11,248 nucleotides of DNA. It comes from Sedimentibacter sp. (GTDB taxonomy: Bacteria > Bacillota > Clostridia > Tissierellales > Sedimentibacteraceae). The position numbers were made by a program, and so were the translations under genes. Below the pieces are notes generated by a model. It was given only the letters and a program-made list of their open reading frames with translations, made no database searches and was not told the origin of the DNA. Location of the stretch: NCBI GenBank assembly GCA_029256005.1, contig JAQSYS010000031.1:1-11248 (forward strand), in the 5' to 3' direction. Numbering within the stretch: the stretch's first letter is position 1; each line of letters starts with the position of its first letter. Shown one piece after another: positions 6,239 through 11,248 of the stretch.

Positions 6239-7303
6239 CTAAGCATTAGATAAAACGTTTTCAAAAAGCTTATTATATAAATTGTTTGCTATTTTTTCAA
6301 CCTGCCCTGATTCAACAAATATATGTGCACAAAATTTGCTGAAGAAATAATCTGTTATCTCCTGAAAATCCCTTATTGCATCTATTATTTCTTCTTCGCC
6401 ATAACCGCTGAAAACCACACTGAGAAGCGAATTCTTGCTCTCATCTGATGTACGAACTGCCCACTTATCATCTCCATTACTTATTATCAATTCATCAGAT
6501 TCATTAGGTTCAAACAATTCGCATTCTCTCATAATGGCAATTCCTACAGGTCCATAATCTAATTTAGTATTTTTAATAAGCCTTGTTCCTAGACCATCAT
6601 CAAAAGTAGAGCGTACATATACTTCAATATCATGTTTCTGAGCTTCTGCTATTGCACGTGGATGGATAACACCTGCTCCCCAGCAAGCAAGTGTATACAT
6701 ATGCTGCATATCCACATATTCCATAAATCTTGCTCTTGAAACAACTCTGGGGTCAATTACTGCTATGCCTGGTACATCAGTGAATATATGTACAGCTTCA
6801 GCCTTTAAAAAACCGCCTATTACTACAGCAGATGTATCGCTACCGCCTCTTCCCAATGTAGTAACTTCATTGCGAATACTCACACCTTGAAAACCTGTTA
6901 CAACTACAACCTTACCTTCATAAAGTTCTGCCTTTATATGCTTTTCATCTATGTCAAATATATCTGCCTTTCCAAAAACTCCATTGGTGACTATACCAGC
7001 CTGACCGCCTGTTATTGCAATTGCATCAACTCCTTGTTGCACAAGATTATCTGCAAATACACAGGCCGAAATTACTTCTCCACAACTCATCAATAAATCT
7101 AAAGTATGCTGTTCACTGTTTTTATCTAATAAAGATATTAGAGTATCAGTGGCATATGGTGCTCCCTTACGTCCCATGGCTGAAACTACAACAACTACAT
7201 TTTTACCTTTGTTCCGTAAAGAAGTTATATGTGAAACTGCTCTTCTTCTTCCTTCGTCAGTTGCGACAGATGTACCACCAAATTTAACAACTACTATATC
7301 CAT
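6239..7303 (-). CDS. lysC: Aspartokinase with reduced C-terminal regulatory region
   Basis: This is a 354-residue amino-acid-kinase-family enzyme that interconverts aspartate + ATP and 4-aspartyl phosphate + ADP. The catalytic domain (1-about 245) shows KFGGTSV (7-13), SCGE (73-76), TTLGRGGSDTSA (148-159), FTDVPGIAVIDPR (174-186), GAGVIHPRA (209-217) and VRSTF (230-234). The second TDV-D-G position is Pro177 instead of the usual Asp. Typical aspartokinases have about 400-450 residues with two clear ACT domains. Only about 105 residues remain after the kinase domain and the lysine-sensing motifs are not recognisable, so feedback control may be absent or altered. I choose ATG 7303 rather than the in-frame GTG at 7312, because the AGGGTGG ribosome binding site contains that GTG and KFGG then sits near the N-terminus. 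The asd stop is 16 bases upstream. Confidence 0.85.
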   Translation of the reverse strand: MDIVVVKFGGTSVATDEGRRRAVSHITSLRNKGKNVVVVVSAMGRKGAPYATDTLISLLDKNSEQHTLDLLMSCGEVISACVFADNLVQQGVDAIAITGGQAGIVTNGVFGKADIFDIDEKHIKAELYEGKVVVVTGFQGVSIRNEVTTLGRGGSDTSAVVIGGFLKAEAVHIFTDVPGIAVIDPRVVSRARFMEYVDMQHMYTLACWGAGVIHPRAIAEAQKHDIEVYVRSTFDDGLGTRLIKNTKLDYGPVGIAIMRECELFEPNESDELIISNGDDKWAVRTSDESKNSLLSVVFSGYGEEEIIDAIRDFQEITDYFFSKFCAHIFVESGQVEKIANNLYNKLFENVLSNA

Positions 7304-7319
7304 AAGAACCACCCTTACG

Positions 7320-8330
7320 CTATACTAAATCCATTTCAATCATTTTTTCAGCAATTTGCACAGCATTCAGTGCAGCTCCCTTAAGCAAATTATCCGAAAC
7401 GACCCACATGTTAAGTCCATTTTCAACAGATTTATCCACACGAAGTCTACCGACAAATACATCAAATTTATCTTTACAGTCGATTGCCATAGGATATATT
7501 TTTTGCTCAGGATTATCTATAAGAACAATTCCTTTTGATTTACTCAATACATCCTTTACTTCAAAAATATTTATTGGTTTTTCTGTTTCAATGTTGATAG
7601 ATTCACTATGACCGCGAAATACAGCAACGCGCACTGCAGTAGAAGAAACCTTTATTGACGGATCTAAAATCTTATGTGTTTCATTAATCATTTTCATTTC
7701 TTCTTTTGAGTAACCGTTTTCCAGGAATGTATCAATATGCGGTATAGCATTAAAAAGAATTTGATGAGGATATACAGAATTTGTAATATCTACACCCTTT
7801 GTATACTCAGATGCTTGATTTTCTAATTCCTCAATTGCTTTTTGTCCACTTCCTGAAACAGCCTGATAAGTAGAAACAATGACTCTTTTAATAGTGTATA
7901 AATCATGAATAGGCTTCAATGCTACAACCATTTGCACTGTTGTGCAATTAGGGTTTGCAATTATTCCCTTATTGCTACGAAGAGCTTCCGGATTAACTTC
8001 CGGTACTACTAAAGGAACTTTATCATCCATACGCCATGTACTTGAATTATCTATAACCTTACAACCTTCTGATACGGCAACGGGTGCTAATTCACGGCTT
8101 GCATCTTCACCAGCAGAAAACAATGCAATATCAACATCCTTGAATGCTCCAGCCTTCGCCTCCTGCACCTCCAACGTTTTCCCGTTAAATATAATTTCTT
8201 TCCCAACATTTGATGAAACATCTAATAGGATTAACTCGTTAATAGGAAATGAGCGTCTTTCAAGTGTTTTAAGCATTTCTTTGCCGACTGCTCCCATAGC
8301 TCCCACAACAGCAACATTATATTTTTTCAC
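7320..8330 (-). CDS. asd: Aspartate-semialdehyde dehydrogenase
   Basis: This 336-residue NADP-dependent enzyme reversibly converts 4-aspartyl phosphate to aspartate 4-semialdehyde and phosphate. It shows the nucleotide loop GAMGAVG (10-16), NSST (95-98), the catalytic thiol Cys129 in NPNCTT, SGSGQKAIEEL (159-169) and the acid/base His241 in RVAVFRGHSES, where the usual RVPV reads RVAV. Length and motif order match the Gram-positive/fungal-type Asd branch. The start is a GTG at 8330 with GGGAGGAAT upstream. It is the first gene of the operon, behind a consensus promoter with two palindromes in its leader. The leader is only about 75 bases, too short for a lysine riboswitch, so this copy escapes the usual lysine control. 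Asd and aspartokinase are adjacent, as in many lysine or dipicolinate operons. Confidence 0.92.
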   Translation of the reverse strand: MKKYNVAVVGAMGAVGKEMLKTLERRSFPINELILLDVSSNVGKEIIFNGKTLEVQEAKAGAFKDVDIALFSAGEDASRELAPVAVSEGCKVIDNSSTWRMDDKVPLVVPEVNPEALRSNKGIIANPNCTTVQMVVALKPIHDLYTIKRVIVSTYQAVSGSGQKAIEELENQASEYTKGVDITNSVYPHQILFNAIPHIDTFLENGYSKEEMKMINETHKILDPSIKVSSTAVRVAVFRGHSESINIETEKPINIFEVKDVLSKSKGIVLIDNPEQKIYPMAIDCKDKFDVFVGRLRVDKSVENGLNMWVVSDNLLKGAALNAVQIAEKMIEMDLV

Positions 8331-8353
8331 TTTTATTCCTCCCGCTGAATTTT

Positions 8354-8367
8354 TATTGTATACAATA
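8354..8367. promoter_or_regulatory. Palindromic operator candidate TATTGTATACAATA
   Basis: This is a perfect 14-bp palindrome in the untranslated leader of asd, about 40-50 bases downstream of the predicted start of transcription. Its core TTGTATACAA fits the general TNGTNNNACNA pattern of GntR/FCD-family operators. It could be bound by the regulator encoded immediately upstream of the operon. That regulator has a non-GntR winged helix, so assigning this site to it is inference. Confidence 0.5.
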
Positions 8368-8379
8368 TTAAATTATCAC

Positions 8380-8405
8380 AGCTACTCATCATGTGATGAG
8401 TTGCT
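8380..8405. promoter_or_regulatory. Large inverted repeat at the operon transcription start, operator candidate
   Basis: ACTCATCA-TG-TGATGAGT is a perfect 8-bp inverted repeat (8384-8401). After one T/T mismatch it continues for three further pairs (AGC/GCT). It begins at the predicted +1 (about 8406) of the asd operon, where a bound repressor would block transcription. TCATC/GATGA half-sites are reminiscent of sites used by FCD regulators such as LutR. On the plus strand it is followed by six T, so it also looks like a terminator in that direction, but no plus-strand gene precedes it. In the minus-strand mRNA it would form a 5'-terminal hairpin that could stabilise the transcript. Confidence 0.6.
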
Positions 8406-8412
8406 TTTTTAT

Positions 8413-8441
8413 ATTATATATAGAGTAATAAAATTTGTCAA
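8413..8441 (-). promoter_or_regulatory. Consensus sigma-A promoter of the asd operon
   Basis: On the minus strand TTGACA (8441-8436) and TATAAT (8418-8413) are spaced by exactly 17 bases. This is a perfect match to the housekeeping promoter, with A/T-rich DNA upstream that may act as an UP element. The predicted start is near 8406, at the edge of the large inverted repeat. So strong a promoter next to palindromes suggests control by repression. It is not a sporulation sigma factor promoter. Confidence 0.87.
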
Positions 8442-8493
8442 TACCTAATATTTTAAAAATTTTTGACTTTTAATTGTAATAAAATAAAACAAT

Positions 8494-8527
8494 AAAAAAA
8501 TGCTTCATGTAAGATTTCTACATAAAG
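8494..8527 (-). terminator. Likely terminator of the regulator gene
   Basis: On the minus strand CTTTATGTA pairs with TACATGAAG (nine pairs, one of them G-U) around a 7-base loop. Two bases later comes a run of seven U. It lies about 110 bases after the regulator stop codon and ends about 50 bases before the asd promoter, so it would insulate the operon from regulator transcription. The stem is A/U-rich and may leak. The stretch 8528-8638 shows no gene, repeat or clear motif. Confidence 0.55.
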
Positions 8528-8638
8528 AAAAAAAAAGAAATCAACACGAATCATTTTAAAAATACATACAAAATAATACCCTGCTTAAAAATAAAATTTT
8601 ACTTTTCTTAAATTAACAATACTCATATCGAAATAATG

Positions 8639-9373
8639 CTATATATTGCTCTTTTTAAATTTATTCCAATATGTTAAAACATCCTTCTTCAGATTATCCA
8701 CATGTTCAGCCATAAGTTTTTCAGCTTCATCTTCATCATTATTTTTAATTGCATTATATATGTTGATATGTGACGTTGAATAAGGAGAATTAATCTGGCT
8801 TCTCATATATTCAAAAAGTGTTGACTGCTGTTTAAATGTAGAAATTATATTATACATAGCTTCCAAAATAGTATTGCCAGATTCATTTGCAATAGTGCGA
8901 TGAAATTCTAAGTCTTCATCAGCTATACTTTCCCCTGTTTTCATTTTTTCATTTTGTCTGTCAATTATTTCCTTTAATTTTATTAGTCCCTCTTCCGATA
9001 TTTTGTTTGCAGCAAGTCGACACGTTTCTTTTTCAATGGCCTTTCTGGCTTGAAGTACAGTTATAAAATTTTCAAGTATTTCAGTAGATATTATTTCATC
9101 TATTTTCTCTTGATGAAAATTAATAATATCTATAGTTTCTGCTTTCTTTATTGCCAGCTTACCCTCAGGGGTTATAATTCTTCCTTCATTTTTATATTTT
9201 TCTAAATAATCGCTATTTTCTAATTTTGACAAGATTCTTCCAACTGTTGCAGTGCTAACTACAATATTTTTTTCATTCAATTTGTTTTCAATAGCCCAAG
9301 TACCTATAGGCTTATTAGCCTCGTTAACAATTTTTAAAATTTCTATTTCAATGTAATCTAGAATTTGTCTCAT
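8639..9373 (-). CDS. FCD-domain transcriptional regulator with NrpR/RNase R-type winged helix
   Basis: This 244-residue cytoplasmic regulator probably controls the downstream asd operon. Residues 1-about 75 form a winged helix of the HTH_12 type known from NrpR and the start of RNase R (KPIGTWAIENKL, STATVGRILSKLE, GRIITPEGK). It is not the usual GntR helix-turn-helix. Residues about 100-235 form an all-helical FCD domain, the ligand pocket of FadR-like GntR regulators. Its four metal ligands are all present: Asp154, His158, His202 and His224, spaced about as in known metal-binding FCD proteins. FCD domains usually sense small carboxylates, often the substrate of the controlled pathway. The start ATG follows GGAGTG. 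The gene has its own promoter and palindrome upstream. The HTH_12 assignment is by eye and less sure than the FCD one. Confidence 0.8.
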   Translation of the reverse strand: MRQILDYIEIEILKIVNEANKPIGTWAIENKLNEKNIVVSTATVGRILSKLENSDYLEKYKNEGRIITPEGKLAIKKAETIDIINFHQEKIDEIISTEILENFITVLQARKAIEKETCRLAANKISEEGLIKLKEIIDRQNEKMKTGESIADEDLEFHRTIANESGNTILEAMYNIISTFKQQSTLFEYMRSQINSPYSTSHINIYNAIKNNDEDEAEKLMAEHVDNLKKDVLTYWNKFKKSNI

Positions 9374-9416
9374 TATATCACTCCATAATAATATATTCTT
9401 AATGCACTTGTAATAG

Positions 9417-9428
9417 TTTAACGTTAAA
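9417..9428. promoter_or_regulatory. Palindrome TTTAACGTTAAA at the regulator start site
   Basis: This perfect 12-bp palindrome sits at the predicted transcription start of the regulator gene, just downstream of its -10 box. It could be an autoregulatory operator. It differs in sequence from both palindromes in front of asd, so it may belong to another protein. It may also be chance in A/T-rich DNA. Confidence 0.35.
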
Positions 9429-9430
9429 TT

Positions 9431-9458
9431 ATTATAGCATAAAATAGCTTAAACTCAA
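9431..9458 (-). promoter_or_regulatory. Probable promoter of the FCD regulator gene
   Basis: On the minus strand TTGAGT (9458-9453) and a perfect TATAAT (9436-9431) are spaced by 16 bases. The predicted start is near 9424, leaving about 50 bases before the regulator ATG. Confidence 0.6.
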
Positions 9459-9573
9459 TCAAAAATATATTTGTTTATGTTATTCAATAAATTCTTAATG
9501 CTTTTTTAAGAAATATATATTATAATCAGCTTTGTATAATCATTTTGGAAAATATTTAAAGTTAACAATAATT

Positions 9574-9602
9574 TTAACAGAAATAAATTTACTGATTATA
9601 GT
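9574..9602 (+). promoter_or_regulatory. Probable promoter of the Clp ATPase gene
   Basis: TTAACA (9574-9579) and TATAGT (9597-9602) are spaced by 17 bases, each one base from consensus. The predicted start is near 9609, giving a leader of about 36 bases. Two further TATAAT strings (9521-9526 and 9535-9540) lack a convincing -35 box. I see no tandem GGTCAAA repeat of a CtsR operator and no CIRCE element in 9374-9644. Confidence 0.5.
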
Positions 9603-9644
9603 AAAATATAGAACTATGTATCGCAAATATAGGAGATGAAAAAA

Positions 9645-11248
9645 ATGTTATGTTCAGTTTGCAAAAAAAATGTTGCAGTAATATATGTTAATAAAATCCT
9701 TGAAGGAAAAATGCAGACAATGGGTCTATGTATTCCGTGTGCAAAAAAACAAGGACTTGCGCCAATGGACCAAATAATGAAACAAAGCGGTATGAAGCCT
9801 GAGGACTTTGAAAATATTAACAATCAGCTTTCAGAAATTATGGGAGATATGGATTTAGAAAAATTAACTCAAAATGGTGAAGCTGAAGACAATGAAAATA
9901 TTAATTCACTTATGAATTTAATGAATTCTGCATTTACAGGTCTTTCAGGTTCAACAAATAGTTTCCAGCCTGCTGAAGATGAACATGAAGAATTGGAGCT
10001 ATCTAATGGCGGCGGTAGCGGCTCAGGTGCAAAGGTTAAAGAAAAGCTAAAACGCAAAAAATTAAAATATCTTGACACCTACGGCACTAATCTTACCGAA
10101 CAGGCAAGATATGGAGAATTAGACAGAATTATTGGCAGAGAAAGAGAAATTGACAGAGTTATACAAATATTAAACAGACGTTCGAAAAATAATCCCATAT
10201 TAATTGGTGAACCTGGAGTTGGAAAAACCGCAATAGCAGAAGGTCTTGCTGTAAGAATTGCTGAACACAGTGTACCTGTAAAGCTATTCAATACAGAAAT
10301 TTATTTGCTTGATTTAACTGCTGTGGTTGCAGGAACTCAATTCAGAGGGCAGTTTGAATCACGTATGAAAGCAATAATTGATGAGGCTAAAAAAGCAGGA
10401 AATATAATTATTGTTATTGATGAAGTTCACAACATAGTTGGTGCAGGGGAAGCAGAAGGCGGAGCTATGAATGCAGCTAACATCCTTAAACCAGCTCTTG
10501 CTAGGGGTGAGGTTCAGGTAATCGGTGCTACTACTTTGGATGAATACAGAAAGCACATAGAAAAAGACACAGCTTTAGAAAGAAGATTCCAACCAGTCAT
10601 GGTAGACGAGCCTTCAGTTGAAGATTCAATACAAATAGTAAAAGGTATAAAGGATTATTATGAGCTTTATCATAATGTGAAAATTTCTGACGAAGTAATT
10701 GAACAGGCAGTTTTAATGTCTGAAAGATACATCACTGACCGTTTCCTTCCTGACAAAGCTATTGACGTTATTGATGAAGCAGGTTCAAGAGCAAACTTGA
10801 AAAACAGTGGTTTAGTTGAACTTGAAGCATTAAGAACTGAATTGTCAGTCATTAAAGAAGAAAAAGAAGATGCTGCTGAAAATGATGATTATGAAAAAGC
10901 TGCAGAATTAAAAGTAAGCGAATTAAGAATTGAATCAAAAATAAAAGAATTAGCTAGAGAGTGCGAAAATATTCATCTTACTACTGAAGATATAGCGTAT
11001 GTTATTGAGGCATGGACTAAAATTCCTGTGCAAAGAATAAATGAAGTAGAAGCTGAAAAGTTAATTCACTTGGAAGACAGACTCCATCAGAGAGTTATTG
11101 GTCAACATCCTGCTGTAACAAGTCTTGCAAGAGCAATAAGAAGAAACCGTTCAGGCTTTAAGAAAAAGAAAAAACCATCATCATTTATATTCGTTGGACC
11201 TACAGGTGTAGGAAAAACAGAACTTGCAAGAACTCTTGCGTTTGAGTT
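9645..11248 (+). CDS. clpE: ClpE-type Clp ATPase with N-terminal zinc finger, 3' end missing
   Basis: This is an Hsp100 unfoldase that feeds substrates to ClpP or disaggregates proteins. The first 534 codons are open to the window edge. Cys3-x2-Cys6 and Cys29-x2-Cys32 make the zinc finger typical of ClpE. An acidic, Asn/Met-rich linker follows, ending in a GGGSGSG stretch (122-128). The first AAA+ module has Walker A GEPGVGKT (188-195) and Walker B with Asp259-Glu260. A UVR-like segment (DDYEKAAELK, from about 414) lies between the modules, and the second Walker A GPTGVGKT (518-525) starts the second module, cut soon after. ClpE is usually about 700 residues. The linker here is longer than in B. 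subtilis ClpE, from memory. ATG 9645 is chosen because AGGAG (9631-9635) stands 9 bases before it; the in-frame ATG at 9636 is too close. It is divergent from the regulator and probably unrelated to the operon. Confidence 0.87.
   Translation, partial: MLCSVCKKNVAVIYVNKILEGKMQTMGLCIPCAKKQGLAPMDQIMKQSGMKPEDFENINNQLSEIMGDMDLEKLTQNGEAEDNENINSLMNLMNSAFTGLSGSTNSFQPAEDEHEELELSNGGGSGSGAKVKEKLKRKKLKYLDTYGTNLTEQARYGELDRIIGREREIDRVIQILNRRSKNNPILIGEPGVGKTAIAEGLAVRIAEHSVPVKLFNTEIYLLDLTAVVAGTQFRGQFESRMKAIIDEAKKAGNIIIVIDEVHNIVGAGEAEGGAMNAANILKPALARGEVQVIGATTLDEYRKHIEKDTALERRFQPVMVDEPSVEDSIQIVKGIKDYYELYHNVKISDEVIEQAVLMSERYITDRFLPDKAIDVIDEAGSRANLKNSGLVELEALRTELSVIKEEKEDAAENDDYEKAAELKVSELRIESKIKELARECENIHLTTEDIAYVIEAWTKIPVQRINEVEAEKLIHLEDRLHQRVIGQHPAVTSLARAIRRNRSGFKKKKKPSSFIFVGPTGVGKTELARTLAFE

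Noticed and set aside
7304..7312. GTG at 7312 as the start of the aspartokinase
   Set aside because: It lies inside the AGGGTGG ribosome binding site, and the ATG at 7303 gives the usual N-terminus with KFGG at residue 7.
8380..8410. Hairpin followed by six T on the plus strand, read as a rho-independent terminator
   Set aside because: No plus-strand gene ends here. The repeat starts at the +1 of a strong minus-strand promoter, so operator or 5'-hairpin roles fit better. A minor role in stopping antisense transcription is not excluded.
7942..8448. Open plus-strand frame of 168 codons antisense to asd, and similar plus-strand frames at 3631-4041, 973-1191, 1387-1677 and 7015-7287
   Set aside because: Each lies opposite a well-supported minus-strand gene, shows no recognisable domain, and I noted no suitable ribosome binding site. 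They are antisense shadows.
9636..9638. ATG at 9636 as the start of the Clp ATPase
   Set aside because: It directly abuts the AGGAG sequence with no spacer. The ATG at 9645 has normal spacing and places the first zinc-finger cysteine at residue 3.
9614..10852. Minus-strand open frames of 60-70 codons at 9614-9823, 9869-10078, 10079-10291, 10359-10556 and 10670-10852
   Set aside because: They lie largely or entirely antisense to the Clp ATPase reading frame, which is open throughout with all motifs in order.
1..11248. CRISPR arrays, tRNA or rRNA genes, transposases, phage genes and long repeats
   Set aside because: I found no regularly spaced repeats, tRNA-like cloverleaf, ribosomal RNA segment, transposase motif or terminal inverted repeats on either strand.

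Overview
The window looks like a low-GC, anaerobic, spore-former-type Firmicute, most likely an amino-acid-fermenting member of the Clostridia. The reasons are AT-rich intergenic DNA, strong GGAGG-type ribosome binding sites, textbook sigma-A promoters, a lysine (L-box) riboswitch and a ClpE-type Clp ATPase. The species cannot be told from the sequence.

Layout. (i) Positions 1-133, minus strand: a promoter and the 5' part of a lysine riboswitch, whose gene lies beyond the left edge. (ii) Positions 201-8441, minus strand: one nine-gene operon. It starts from a perfect TTGACA-N17-TATAAT promoter and ends at a hairpin terminator. Transcription order is asd, a short aspartokinase, a DadA/HcnC-like FAD amino-acid dehydrogenase, a sodium:solute symporter, a BFD-type [2Fe-2S] protein, dapA, an HcnA-like [2Fe-2S] protein, an HcnB-like FAD/NAD(P) oxidoreductase and a dicluster ferredoxin-like protein. 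(iii) Positions 8494-9458, minus strand: a regulator gene with its own promoter and terminator. It joins an NrpR/RNase R-type winged helix to an FCD ligand-binding domain and probably controls the operon. (iv) Positions 9574-11248, plus strand: a divergent Clp ATPase gene cut by the right edge.

How it may work. Five gene products resemble the pieces of known multisubunit FAD/Fe-S amino-acid dehydrogenases (HcnABC, opine oxidase, D-hydroxyproline and dye-linked proline dehydrogenases). They share an operon with a transporter and with the three enzymes that link aspartate to 4-hydroxy-tetrahydrodipicolinate (LysC, Asd, DapA). dapA sits with no gap between two redox-subunit genes, so the mixture looks functional. 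The operon has no lysine riboswitch of its own, and its aspartokinase has a shrunken regulatory region. A transporter and a ligand-responsive-type regulator suggest catabolism. My leading hypothesis, which is inference only, is that an imported amino or imino acid is oxidised to a DapA substrate and cleaved to pyruvate plus aspartate semialdehyde. Asd and the aspartokinase would then run backwards to aspartate and ATP. The main alternative is the forward direction, with the redox complex oxidising a DapA product, for example to dipicolinate.
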